DNA of 64,000 nt from Mesobacillus jeotgali. GTDB lineage: Bacteria > Bacillota > Bacilli > Bacillales > Cytobacillaceae. The notes under the pieces were generated by a model. That model was not told the origin of the DNA. It made no database searches and worked only from the letters and a program-made list of their open reading frames with translations. A program made the position numbers and the translations under genes. Location of the stretch: the NCBI RefSeq assembly GCF_014856545.2, contig NZ_CP109811.1:4706001-4770000 (forward strand), given 5' to 3'. Positions 34,012 to 42,564 of this stretch are shown here, in pieces (positions within the stretch are counted from its first letter, which is position 1; each line of letters begins with the position of its first letter).

Positions 34012-34990
34012 ACAGGTCGATTCTAACAGGTTCAAGCTCCTCTCCCGACTCCAATATCGGACGAACCTCCATAAAATCAGAAGCCGGAACCATTGGAATC
34101 GTGATCCGCCTTTTCTCGGTCACCATCCCATTTTCGGTATTCTTTTCCAGCTTTACATCCGAGGTTCCGCCGATAATTTGTTCTCCTTTGCCATCAAACA
34201 GGTTGATTATCACCCTCTGGCTGCCCCCCGGATAGCTCAATGTATATTCAATCGCGGTCGAAGATGTTCCGGTAATCAGCTTTTTGAAAATGACCTTAAT
34301 CGGACCAAGTTCACTTGCTTGTCCGAGGTTAACTGTTTCAAACGGTAGCTGGCTGATCGGCACGTCAAAATTCCACTTTCCTTTTTCATCCTTCCAGCTG
34401 TCACTGATTTCTCCGATTCCAATGATGTTGAATGGCAGTGTTGTGTCAGCAGGCAGTCCCGCTATTGGATAGCTTAACTGGACATGGCCTTTGTAGCCTC
34501 CCTCAACAGGCAGCAGTTTGACCAGTTCCATAGTTTCTTCGATGTTCTGGTCCCGGTCAAAAATTTCATAGAATGCATAAATCTCGTCTTCATCACCTTT
34601 TATGTCGCCCTTTACATCAAAGGTGACACCAATCATTGCTCCGTCATAATAGGCATCCGTAACCGTCACATCTATTCCGTCAAAAGCGGCCTTTTCGTTC
34701 AGCTCAGTGATAAGCTCTTGCGAGGCCAGATTTCCAGCAACCTTGTCGTGTTCATAAAGCTTTGCCAGGAAAGGAATCTCAGCCATAACGCTCGCCATTG
34801 ATGGGAACAAGAATCCTGATGTGATGAAAAGGACCGCAGCTGCTGCTGAAACAGCCGCGACTTTTAAAAGCGGTCTTCGTTTAGGCTTCATCTTACTCCC
34901 TTTCTTTACACCAGCCTTAATCGCATTAGCGACATCTTCCCTGGGCACTTCAATCTGGTCGACCGATTCAAGAAATGTTTTCTTTTCCAT
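34010..34990 (-). CDS. Anti-sigma factor, DUF4179 family
   Basis: 326 residues: a short cytoplasmic N-terminus, one membrane helix (about 45-65, VAAVSAAAAVLFITSGFLF) and a large extracytoplasmic domain of the DUF4179 type (VTVTDAYYDGAMIGVTFDVKG). It overlaps the sigma-factor gene by 23 bp, the usual arrangement for an ECF sigma factor held at the membrane by its antagonist. Confidence 0.85.
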   Translation of the reverse strand: MEKKTFLESVDQIEVPREDVANAIKAGVKKGSKMKPKRRPLLKVAAVSAAAAVLFITSGFLFPSMASVMAEIPFLAKLYEHDKVAGNLASQELITELNEKAAFDGIDVTVTDAYYDGAMIGVTFDVKGDIKGDEDEIYAFYEIFDRDQNIEETMELVKLLPVEGGYKGHVQLSYPIAGLPADTTLPFNIIGIGEISDSWKDEKGKWNFDVPISQLPFETVNLGQASELGPIKVIFKKLITGTSSTAIEYTLSYPGGSQRVIINLFDGKGEQIIGGTSDVKLEKNTENGMVTEKRRITIPMVPASDFMEVRPILESGEELEPVRIDL

Positions 34991-35501
34991 CGTGCTCGCC
35001 TCCCAATCTATTTTTCAATTCCTTCCTGCCCCGCTGCAGATAGGTTTTGACCGTATTTTCAGGTGTATCCATCATTCTTGCAATCTCACTTATTGCCAGG
35101 TCATGATAATAAAACAGGATAATCGCCGTCCGATGCTGTTCCTTTAAGTGAGTAATAGCCTCCATCAAATCAAGATTCTCTGCCACCTTAAGGTCACTTT
35201 TTGAAGGAAGTTCTACTAGTTTCTCTACTGGCAATTCTTTTTTTCTTTTTTTCAAAACATCGTAAGCGCAATGGATTAAAACCCTTGTCAGCCAGGTTAA
35301 AAAGTATTGATCATTCTTCAGCTGTCCGATCGCCTGGAATGCTTTGCAGGAGGTTTCCTGGACGATATCTAGAGCGTCCTCCCTGTTCCCCGCATATAAA
35401 AAAGCGGTTCTATATAATCGCTCACTATGTATAATCAGCAACTCTTCAAACGCTTTACCATTTCCCTTGACTGCTTTCTTCACAAGCTTTGCTTCTTTCA
35501 T
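34968..35501 (-). CDS. ECF RNA polymerase sigma factor
   Basis: 177 residues with sigma region 2 (RTAFLYAGNREDALDIVQET) and region 4 helix-turn-helix (HDLAISEIARMMDTPENTVKTYL). The start at 35501 has a perfect AAAGGAGG site 7 bp upstream; the 6-residue longer reading starts inside it. A possible self-promoter TGAAAC lies at 35553-35548. Target genes are unknown; the two alpha/beta hydrolase genes start on the opposite strand just beyond. Confidence 0.9.
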   Translation of the reverse strand: MKEAKLVKKAVKGNGKAFEELLIIHSERLYRTAFLYAGNREDALDIVQETSCKAFQAIGQLKNDQYFLTWLTRVLIHCAYDVLKKRKKELPVEKLVELPSKSDLKVAENLDLMEAITHLKEQHRTAIILFYYHDLAISEIARMMDTPENTVKTYLQRGRKELKNRLGGEHDGKENIS

Positions 35502-35525
35502 GCCCTGACCTCCTTTCACTCTTTT

Positions 35526-35553
35526 AGAGCATAATCAGGTAAAAAAAGTTTCA
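35526..35553 (-). promoter_or_regulatory. Candidate ECF-type promoter of the sigma/anti-sigma operon
   Basis: TGAAAC (35553-35548), 16 bp of T-rich spacer, then TGCTC. The -35 is of ECF type; the -10 is not the common CGTA/CGTC, so the call is tentative. Confidence 0.35.
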
Positions 35554-35638
35554 ACTTTTCCGAGATATTTTTCTAGTCCTAAAGTAATATAAGTAATAAA
35601 TGGAAGTTTACTATAGAATTTACCGAAAGAGGTGACAT

Positions 35639-36688
35639 ATGGGCTTTTTCTTTCGCAAGCCTGACTTTTACATTCCTGAAGGCGGAATAGACAAGCTTGA
35701 AAATATTACACTTGGCGGATTCCAACAGACCATCCTCATCCAGTCCTGCTCACCCAAGAATCCTGTTCTGCTGTTTTTACACGGTGGCCCTTCCATGCCT
35801 CTGCCTGGCGTCTCTTCCAGAGGAAAAAACTATACTGTCGCTACCAACACCAAAGAGCTGGTTAAGCACTTTACCGTTGTCTTTTGGGACCAGAGAGGCA
35901 CAGGCAAATCCTATCACAAAGATATTCCGCAAACATCCATGACCTTCGAACAACTTGTATCCGATGCAGCTGAACTGACAGACTTTTTAAGAGAAACATT
36001 CCATCAGGAAAAAATCTTTCTGGCCGCTCATTCGTTCGGCACCTTGATTGGCATGTACCTTTTGAACAAACAACCTGGTAAATTCCACACCTATGTAGGC
36101 ATCTCACAGATTATCAGCTGGACTGAAAATGACCGGGCGGGCCTTGCCTGGTTGAAAGAAGAAGCCAAGCGGCGCGGTGATTATAAAGCGCTGAATGAGC
36201 TGGAGGCAGTTGGCGAACCTCCTTTTGTCAAAGGCTATAAGCAATGGGGGATTTTACGGAAATGGCAGATGAGATACAGTACGATGGTCTACCAGGATGA
36301 CAACATCAAGCACCCCGGCCTGGCAAGGGTATCCCTTGGCATGCTCACTGCAAAAGAATATGTATTGGCCGATGTGTTTCACTCTTTTTACAGTGGATTC
36401 AAGCTGATTTATACCGACGAATTCATCCGGAATATTCCGAATATTAATGTGCAAAAAGAGGTACCATCAGTTGATATTCCTGTCACCTTCATCCATGGCA
36501 GGAAAGATGTCCATGTTCATGCCCATTTTGCTGAAGACTATCTCAATACCCTGAAAACGAACCACGAGAAGAAATTCATATGGATGGAGAAATCGGCCCA
36601 TCTCTTTCACCCCGATGATACGGCACTGATCGAACAGCACCTTATCAATGAATTAAGTCATATTAAAGCAGAGGTTATCAATCTATGA
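35639..36688 (+). CDS. Alpha/beta hydrolase
   Basis: 349 residues. Oxyanion region LFLHGGPSMP and DQRGTGKS, nucleophile elbow AHSFGTLIG (about residue 134), acid in HGRKDVHVH and catalytic His in EKSAHLFHP. The HGGP and DQRGxGxS blocks place it near proline iminopeptidase/prolyl-aminopeptidase-like hydrolases; substrate unknown. The stop overlaps the next gene's ATG. Confidence 0.85.
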   Translation: MGFFFRKPDFYIPEGGIDKLENITLGGFQQTILIQSCSPKNPVLLFLHGGPSMPLPGVSSRGKNYTVATNTKELVKHFTVVFWDQRGTGKSYHKDIPQTSMTFEQLVSDAAELTDFLRETFHQEKIFLAAHSFGTLIGMYLLNKQPGKFHTYVGISQIISWTENDRAGLAWLKEEAKRRGDYKALNELEAVGEPPFVKGYKQWGILRKWQMRYSTMVYQDDNIKHPGLARVSLGMLTAKEYVLADVFHSFYSGFKLIYTDEFIRNIPNINVQKEVPSVDIPVTFIHGRKDVHVHAHFAEDYLNTLKTNHEKKFIWMEKSAHLFHPDDTALIEQHLINELSHIKAEVINL

Positions 36689-37557
36689 AAACTATCTATA
36701 AAAGCCCGGAAGGCAAAGAGCGGATACTCGGCCAGTATGAAGAGTATCTCACCCAGTTCGATTCACTGATCAAAAGGGATTATGTGACGACAAGATTTGG
36801 GAGCACGCATGTACTGGTAATGGGGAAGGAAAACGGAAAGCCTTTATTTATTTTTCAGGGCGGTAATTGTATCAATCCTGTCACCCTTTCCTGGTTCAAA
36901 GGCTTGCTGGGGGAGTATAAGGTCTACGCACCTGACACGATCGGCCATCCGGGATACAGTGATGAGACGCGAATCTCTGCTTCTGACGAAAGCTTTGCCC
37001 AATGGATTGCCGATTTGATGGACCATTACGGGATTGAAAAATGTGCATTCATCGGCCCTTCTTACGGGGGCGGCATCATCCTCAGGCTTGCTGCATTTAT
37101 GCCAGAAAGAATCCATTGTGCTGTCCTAGTCGCACCTGCTGGAATCGGCCTTGGCTCAAAGCTTAAAATGATCAAGGAAATCCTTGTCCCGATGGTTGTT
37201 TATAAAATAAACGGATCTGCCCAAAGCCTGCGCAAAATTGCTGATGTGATGTCCTCCAATAGCATGAAACAGCTGGATGAAAGCATTATCGGCAATATTT
37301 TCAAACACACAACACTTGAACAAGATATGCCGAAGCTGACGACTGCGGAGGAACTGAGAGATTACAGTGCCCCGACCCTTGTCATAACTGGAACAGAGGA
37401 TGTGTTTTTCCCAGGAAACAAAATTTCCCAAAAATTACAAGGGATTTTAGGAGCCGAAATAGAATTGAAAAAGTACCAGATGGGACATTTCCCAGCTCCC
37501 ACGCATCTTGAACAAATCGATACAGATATAAAGGAATTTTTGAATAAACATTACTAG
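36685..37557 (+). CDS. Alpha/beta hydrolase
   Basis: 290 residues; nucleophile elbow IGPSYGGGI (about residue 120), acid in VITGTEDVFFP, His in MGHFPAPTH. It resembles the YdjP/AB-hydrolase group used in carboxyl ester hydrolysis, but substrate is unknown. ATGA overlap with the preceding hydrolase and only 9 bp before the VOC gene: a three-gene operon. Confidence 0.85.
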   Translation: MKTIYKSPEGKERILGQYEEYLTQFDSLIKRDYVTTRFGSTHVLVMGKENGKPLFIFQGGNCINPVTLSWFKGLLGEYKVYAPDTIGHPGYSDETRISASDESFAQWIADLMDHYGIEKCAFIGPSYGGGIILRLAAFMPERIHCAVLVAPAGIGLGSKLKMIKEILVPMVVYKINGSAQSLRKIADVMSSNSMKQLDESIIGNIFKHTTLEQDMPKLTTAEELRDYSAPTLVITGTEDVFFPGNKISQKLQGILGAEIELKKYQMGHFPAPTHLEQIDTDIKEFLNKHY

Positions 37558-37566
37558 GAGGCAATC

Positions 37567-37941
37567 ATGCACTCAAACCCAGTTCAAAAAATCGGCCAAA
37601 TTGGAATACCAGTAAAAAACATTGAAAGGGCCACTGCTTTTTACCAGGAAAAATTAGGGCTGTCGTTATTGTTCAATACGGATACGATGGCGTTCTTCGA
37701 CTGTGAAGGCGTCCGCCTTCTGTTAACCCTTCCGGAAAACAAGCAATTTGCCCATCCCAGTTCAGTCATCTATTTACAGGTTGCAGATATCAAGGCTAAA
37801 TATGAAGAGCTTTCAGCTAGTGTACAGTTCATTGGGGAGCCGCATGTTGTTGCTAAGATCGGCGGCACGGAAACATGGATGGTGTTTTTTAAGGACACAG
37901 AGGAAAACACTCATGCATTTATGAGCGAGGTTTCTGCATAA
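37567..37941 (+). CDS. VOC (glyoxalase/bleomycin-resistance) family protein
   Basis: 124 residues, one VOC module pair: IGQIGIPVKNIERATAFYQEKLGL at the start (quoted in part), then EGVRLLLTLP and a C-terminal WMVFFKDTEENTHAFM. His/Glu metal-binding positions seem partly conserved. Third gene of the hydrolase operon; could be a small-molecule lyase or binding protein. Confidence 0.82.
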   Translation: MHSNPVQKIGQIGIPVKNIERATAFYQEKLGLSLLFNTDTMAFFDCEGVRLLLTLPENKQFAHPSSVIYLQVADIKAKYEELSASVQFIGEPHVVAKIGGTETWMVFFKDTEENTHAFMSEVSA

Positions 37942-37946
37942 ACAAC

Positions 37947-37981
37947 AAAAAGGATACTGCCGCTCACGCAGTATCCTTTTT
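37947..37981. terminator. Bidirectional terminator
   Basis: Perfect AAAAAGGATACTGC / GCAGTATCCTTTTT with a 7-nt loop between convergent units. Confidence 0.9.
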
Positions 37982-38855
37982 ACTGGATTGCCTTCAATTC
38001 ATTTTTTTTCAGGAACAGTTCAATTTGATGAGCCGCCATCATCCCTGCCGTACTGTTCAAATGCATTCCGTCTGTGAGCAGCAAGTATCCATTCCGGGCC
38101 GATATGCGATCCAGGCTGTAGCCGTAAACGAATCGCTCGATAACCGCCTTTTCGTACAGCTTCGTGCTGTTTTTCAGCGATCGCCCTCGCGTATGACCTT
38201 TACCTTTTAAATAAGCCTTCAATTTTTCGTTAAAAGGAAGGTAAGATACATTGGATACTTCCGCAATTTTTTTGATGACCTCATTGTACTGGTCAATTTC
38301 CTTATTCGCTTTCGAGAAAAGATTCTCACCCACTACCGGAAGTGATAATAACCCTATTTTTGCATGTGTTTCTGCTTTCAGCCTTGCCACAATGAGAGCA
38401 AGATTCTTTTCGTACACCAATAATGAGGGCTTTTCTAATTGCTCTGCAAGCTTAATATTCATTTTGGCAAACTCAGGGGCAATTTTAGCAGAGGCATCGT
38501 TCAATCCGACGAGAATTACTATATAATCCGGCTGGCAGGCAATCACATTGTCCAAACGCTGCAGAACATCATAAGCCGTACTTCCATTGACTCCTGCATT
38601 GATGAACTGATAATCCACGCAGCTGCGCCTCCTGGCTGCGTCATCGACAAAATTGTAGCTGATGTTTCCATGTACAGCATCTCCGCCAATGACAGCCACC
38701 AGCTTCTTGCCTTCCTGGCGATACCCTTTTTCCAGAAAAGCTTGCGGATTGTTGGACGGCAGCTGGTTAATCCGGCTCTTCCGCTGAAAATACAGCATTG
38801 AACTTAGAGCAGCTAACAATAAAAGGACTACTATCCCACCATAAATAAGATCCAT
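37980..38855 (-). CDS. SGNH/GDSL-hydrolase-fold protein lacking the catalytic serine
   Basis: 291 residues with an N-terminal membrane anchor (about 5-22), then a SGNH fold: block II GVNGSTAYDVLQRL, block III VGLNDAS and block V DGMHLN (Asp and His present). Block I reads VIGGDAVHG, so the GDS nucleophile Ser is Ala (codon GCT). One base change from TCT would explain it. Either the enzyme is inactive, has taken a binding role, or the alignment of this block differs. Monocistronic. Confidence 0.78.
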   Translation of the reverse strand: MDLIYGGIVVLLLLAALSSMLYFQRKSRINQLPSNNPQAFLEKGYRQEGKKLVAVIGGDAVHGNISYNFVDDAARRRSCVDYQFINAGVNGSTAYDVLQRLDNVIACQPDYIVILVGLNDASAKIAPEFAKMNIKLAEQLEKPSLLVYEKNLALIVARLKAETHAKIGLLSLPVVGENLFSKANKEIDQYNEVIKKIAEVSNVSYLPFNEKLKAYLKGKGHTRGRSLKNSTKLYEKAVIERFVYGYSLDRISARNGYLLLTDGMHLNSTAGMMAAHQIELFLKKNELKAIQ

Positions 38856-39127
38856 ATATAACCCCTCTCTTAGAAAGTTTATTAATTAAAAATTCTGAAT
38901 TTATATAATAAGATTATTCGACAAACCATGTGAAAATCCCTGTCACGGGAATATTTCGATGAACAAAAATCTTTTCTTGCCGATATTTCCATTATAGCCT
39001 TTTATGTTATGCAGCAGACAAAATAAATGGTACAAAAATTTACACAAATCAAAAAAATTACTTTGCAACTAGATTTATATTTAGGATAAAATTAATGGTA
39101 GAGTTTGGGAAAGGGGATTTTCTGCCT

Positions 39128-40384
39128 ATGCTAAAAGCTAGGTTATATGACTTTTCATTGTTTTTCACTGCTATCGCCGTGGCTTTTGGATTAGGTAGTT
39201 TTGCTCTAGATAAAAACACATTTTTTATAGCATTGTTTATCTATTGGTTCTTTTCTATGCTTTATAACCATTTACGAATCACGGCCAAAAGCGGAGCAAC
39301 GAAATTCGACTATGGCATTAATTACAGTTTGTCATTTGGGATATTTGCCGGTCCGCTAGGCTTATTCATATTTGAAGCTATCTATCGTTTTACGGTTTAC
39401 ATTTCAAAAAAGACCTCCAAAACAGCTGATGAAACTGAATTTTGGGATATGTTCTACAATATAGGTGCCCATGTATTGATCTACTCCATCGGATATTATT
39501 TATTTCAGATTGGATATCCGCTTTTCGAAGGTATTCCATTCGGATTCTGGATCCTGATGTGCACCCTGGCTCTGCTTACAATATTGATATCCATTACATT
39601 TCTATTAACTGCTTTTCATATCCTGGGAGAAATCAGGAACCTGAAGGAGGCAAGCCAATTTGTCCGCCAAAGCATCAATTGGCTGGACCTTGGCAAAACG
39701 GCTTTCACGAATGGATTGCTGTTGCTATTGCTAGAACAGCAGCAATGGGGAATGGTGGTCGCTTTATTCATTCTTAACTATCTTGTCAGTCGTTCTTTCC
39801 ATTCGAAGTCACAAATGATCAAGAATAAGATTGAACGGGACAAGTTCGAGCAAATGGCCTATACAGATTTCCTGACAGGGGTTCCGAACCGTGCTTTCAT
39901 GGATAAAAAAATGTCCGAATTAAACCAGTCAGGTGAGACAGTCGGCATTGTCGTTGCCGATATCGATAAATTCAAGCTGATTAATGACTCCTATAACCAT
40001 GCTGTCGGAGACCGGGTCATCCAGCATTTTGCCAACACCCTTAAAACCTATTTATCCGAGAACGATTATGTCTTTCGCAGCGGCGGAGAAGAATTCACCT
40101 TGATTCTCAGGGAGAGAGCCTTCAGAGAGACAATCGAGCTTGTGGAAAAAATCCGTCTTGGAGTCGAAACAAGCTCAGTCGAGGTCGATTATCAATCAAG
40201 CAGACACGATGTTACCATCACCTCTTCCTTCGGGCTATATTACTTCAAAGTAAATCAATATACCTCCATGGAAAAGGGCTATATCTACGCCGACCAGCTG
40301 TTACTGCAATCGAAAGAACTCGGCAAAAATAAAGTCACCTTCAAGGACGAGCTTGCCCAGCGTGCTCCAATCAGTGCTATGTAA
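39128..40384 (+). CDS. Membrane-bound diguanylate cyclase (GGDEF)
   Basis: 418 residues: six or so N-terminal helices (about 8-235), then a GGDEF domain starting YTDFLTGVPNRAFMDKKM with active site RSGGEEFTLI. It should make c-di-GMP at the membrane, controlling motility or matrix. The inhibitory I-site RxxD is absent (SEND at that place), so product feedback is unlikely. ATG 39128 is preferred for the AAAGGGG site; an in-frame ATG lies at 39095. Confidence 0.88.
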   Translation: MLKARLYDFSLFFTAIAVAFGLGSFALDKNTFFIALFIYWFFSMLYNHLRITAKSGATKFDYGINYSLSFGIFAGPLGLFIFEAIYRFTVYISKKTSKTADETEFWDMFYNIGAHVLIYSIGYYLFQIGYPLFEGIPFGFWILMCTLALLTILISITFLLTAFHILGEIRNLKEASQFVRQSINWLDLGKTAFTNGLLLLLLEQQQWGMVVALFILNYLVSRSFHSKSQMIKNKIERDKFEQMAYTDFLTGVPNRAFMDKKMSELNQSGETVGIVVADIDKFKLINDSYNHAVGDRVIQHFANTLKTYLSENDYVFRSGGEEFTLILRERAFRETIELVEKIRLGVETSSVEVDYQSSRHDVTITSSFGLYYFKVNQYTSMEKGYIYADQLLLQSKELGKNKVTFKDELAQRAPISAM

Positions 40385-40417
40385 AAAGACAGAGAAACGG
40401 ATTCTCTGTCTTTTTTT
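40383..40417 (+). terminator. Terminator after the diguanylate cyclase gene
   Basis: AAAAAGACAGAGAA / TTCTCTGTCTTTTTTT, 5-nt loop. Confidence 0.9.
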
Positions 40418-40449
40418 GTGTGGACTGGCAGTTTTGAGTTCTGCTATTT

Positions 40450-41003
40450 TTACAGCTTTTCGCCTTTTGGCACCAAACCTGTCTAAAGTTCCCTCATCTT
40501 GTGACAGCTTTTCGCCTTTTGGCACCAAACCTGTCTGAAGTTCCTTCATCTTGTGACAGCTTTTCACCTTTTGATGCTGAACCTGTCTGAAGTTCCCTAA
40601 TCTCGTGACAGCTTTTCGCCTTTTGGCACCAAACCTGTCTGAAGTTCTTTCATCTTGTGACAGCTTTTCACCTTTTGGCACCGAACCTGTCTGAAGTTCC
40701 CTTATCTCGTGACAGCTTTTCGCCTTTTGGCACCAAACCTGTCTGAAGTTCCCTCATCTTGTGACAGCTTTTCGCCTGTTGATGCTGAACCTGTCTGAAG
40801 TTCTCTCATCTTGTGACAGCTTTTCGCCTTTTGGCACCAAACCTGTCTGAAGTTTCCTCATCTTGTGACAGCTTTTCTCCTTTGCACGCCAAACCTGTCA
40901 CAATAACGAGCTTTTCTTGACTGCTTTTCCGCTTCGCCCCCCGAACCTGTCACAATTACTTTTTTTCTTAACAACTTAACTTGCTTGCGCCTTAAACCTG
41001 TCT
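40450..41003. repeat. 52-bp tandem repeat array B (10-11 units)
   Basis: Units start at 40450, 40502, 40554, 40606, 40658, 40710, 40762, 40814, 40866, 40918 and (worn) 40969: nine consecutive spacings of exactly 52 bp. Typical unit: TGACAGCTTTTCGCC, then TTTTGGCACC, then AAACCTGTC and an 18-bp linker. Outer TGACAG / CTGTC and inner GCC-TTTT-GGC can pair, so each unit folds into a hairpin. The right-most units (40866, 40918) read CTGTCAC like array A. The array fills the space between two convergent genes. Confidence 0.95.
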
Positions 41004-41043
41004 ATATCAACCCGCTAGTCCAGCCTGCAACCCCTTGTTATTT

Positions 41044-41424
41044 TTAAAAATGCATAAATAAATCCGCGGATGCTGCTTCGTTCAGCAGCCATTTGATTGG
41101 CACTTGTTCTGCCGGATGGATGAATTCAAAATGATCGTTCACGTCCATATCTACCACATACAGCTGGGCCCCCATTTCTACGGCGATCCCGAGCAGGTCA
41201 TGAACAGAAGATACTCCAAAGTCATTCAACGCATTTGATAAGTATTCAAGGTCTTCGGACGGGACGGAAACATACCGTTTATCCAGGATATTGACTCCCC
41301 TGCGGGAAAATGCGAGGATGACATCTGCACCTGATGACGCAGCTCCTACGGCCACATTCAAAGGTGGATAAGCCGACTCCAATTCATCATGCAAAGCCAT
41401 TACCACTACTTTTTTCTTTTCCAT
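41044..41424 (-). CDS. DsrE/DsrF-like sulfur-relay family protein
   Basis: 126 residues, DsrE fold: KVVVMALHDELESAYPPLNVA at the start (quoted in part), ADVILAFSRRGVNIL in the middle. No obvious cysteine is present, so it may be the non-catalytic partner of the next gene. I take ATG 41424, which has GGAGGG before it; another ATG at 41442 overlaps the upstream stop (TAATG) but lacks a ribosome site. Second gene of a two-gene operon. Confidence 0.78.
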   Translation of the reverse strand: MEKKKVVVMALHDELESAYPPLNVAVGAASSGADVILAFSRRGVNILDKRYVSVPSEDLEYLSNALNDFGVSSVHDLLGIAVEMGAQLYVVDMDVNDHFEFIHPAEQVPIKWLLNEAASADLFMHF

Positions 41425-41441
41425 CAGCTCTTCTCCCTCCA

Positions 41442-41789
41442 TTAGTAACTTAGCACTGCATCCGCCTTGTAGGCAGTCTCTAAAAAGGTTGCAACACCTG
41501 ACAGTTCGGCACCCTCAACCAGTTCCAATCCATCGGCGATCAGCACGTTCATCTGGCACCCGAAAAATTTAATTCCTTGATCCATTGCCTGCTGCATTAA
41601 TTTTTGCAAATCCATATTGTGAGTTCTCTCCATGACCTTCGCATACCGTTTATCTAGGACTCGGGCTCCATCTAAATCAAAGAAAATCGATACCTCGTTC
41701 TTTTCCTCAGCGTTTTTGAGCGCTTTTTTCAGAACATAAGGGACATTGGAACTCAATGAAACGAAGTAAACAAATTTCTTATTTGCCAT
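41442..41789 (-). CDS. DsrE-family protein with single conserved cysteine
   Basis: 115 residues of the DsrE fold, with KKFVYFVSLSSNVPYVLKKAL at the start (in part), FFDLDGARVLDKRYAKVM and FFGCQMNVLIADG, where the Cys is placed to carry a persulfide. The block RVLDKRYA / NILDKRYV is shared with the downstream gene, so the two are ancient paralogues. A CsoR/CstR-like palindrome over the promoter (41868-41887) suggests induction by reactive sulfur or copper. Confidence 0.8.
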   Translation of the reverse strand: MANKKFVYFVSLSSNVPYVLKKALKNAEEKNEVSIFFDLDGARVLDKRYAKVMERTHNMDLQKLMQQAMDQGIKFFGCQMNVLIADGLELVEGAELSGVATFLETAYKADAVLSY

Positions 41790-41864
41790 GTGGCTTCCCT
41801 TCCTTCAGCTCGTTTATTTCTACAACTAATTATGCTGTCCAAATGATGGATGAATCTTACCCTT

Positions 41865-41887
41865 ATTATATACCCATATAGGTATAT
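41865..41887 (-). promoter_or_regulatory. CsoR/CstR-like operator and -10 box of the DsrE operon
   Basis: ATATACC-CATATA-GGTATAT (41868-41887) is a perfect 7-bp palindrome of the ATACC...GGTAT type bound by CsoR-family repressors (copper or persulfide sensors). It overlaps TATAAT on the minus strand (41870-41865). The G/C core is shorter than in most known sites, so the family assignment is inference. Confidence 0.5.
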
Positions 41888-41894
41888 TTAAAAA

Positions 41895-41935
41895 CAAAAT
41901 AAAACAGCAGCCTGGTTCTTCACACCAAGCTGCTG
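41895..41935 (-). terminator. Terminator of the cupin gene
   Basis: CAGCAGCCTGG / CCAAGCTGCTG arms with one mismatch; TTTTATTTTG follows on the minus strand. Confidence 0.75.
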
Positions 41936-41952
41936 CCTGTCTCTTTAACTAA

Positions 41953-42450
41953 TTATTTCACCCATTTATGAAGCAGGGGTCCTGTTTCACCGTAAACTGG
42001 ATCTGTCTCTGGCACTGGCACGTTTTTGATTTGGGATAGTGCCTGTGCCCTGGTTCCAGGGTCTTCTTTTTTCAAATCAGGACTCCGGCCGTTTGGATAG
42101 GCGCCTACGACGGCAAAATCCTGGCTGCTGTCGACCTTCTTGTGGCCGGTACCCGCCGGAAGGACGATTACATCCCCTGCTTTAAGCTCAAGTCTCTCTC
42201 CGCTGTCACCGCCGATTTGTACGGTGGCACTGCCGGACTTTACGCCAAGCACTTCGTGGGTATTGGTATGATAGTGATGATAATCGTAAATATCACCCGT
42301 CCAGGTGCCTGTCCAATTATGCTGCTCGAATTGTTCCTCCATGCTCAAGTTATCGTCAAAAACACCCTGATAGACAATGACCGGCAATGTCGGGTTATTT
42401 GGAATATCACCTGTGTCCTGTGCAAAAAATGAATGTACTTGTGTTCCCAT
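41953..42450 (-). CDS. yjlB: Cupin-domain protein, YjlB family
   Basis: 165 residues. Cupin motif 1 is YDYHHYHTNTHEVLGV and motif 2 is AGDVIVLPAGTGHKKV, giving His/Glu metal ligands. It closely follows B. subtilis YjlB in layout (HNWTGTWTGDIYDYHHYH region). Probably a small metal-dependent enzyme or sugar-binding protein; reaction unknown. Single gene. Confidence 0.82.
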   Translation of the reverse strand: MGTQVHSFFAQDTGDIPNNPTLPVIVYQGVFDDNLSMEEQFEQHNWTGTWTGDIYDYHHYHTNTHEVLGVKSGSATVQIGGDSGERLELKAGDVIVLPAGTGHKKVDSSQDFAVVGAYPNGRSPDLKKEDPGTRAQALSQIKNVPVPETDPVYGETGPLLHKWVK

Positions 42451-42564
42451 TGTGGAATCTGCTCCTTTCTTTTAACGTATTTGAATGATACTTTTAAAAG
42501 TGAAGTGCCCACCACAATTTTCTTTAATGTGGCATGAGCCAAAATGGCCTATGCTTATCTCTAC

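Noticed and set aside
40301..40681. Minus-strand open frame of 126 codons over array B with repeated KGEKLSQDE-like peptides
   Set aside because: It is only a translation of the 52-bp units (the peptide period drifts because 52 is not a multiple of 3) and runs into the antisense of the GGDEF gene; no ribosome site.
40450..41003. CRISPR array
   Set aside because: The units are conserved along most of their length with only short, related linkers of constant size, and no cas genes are present.
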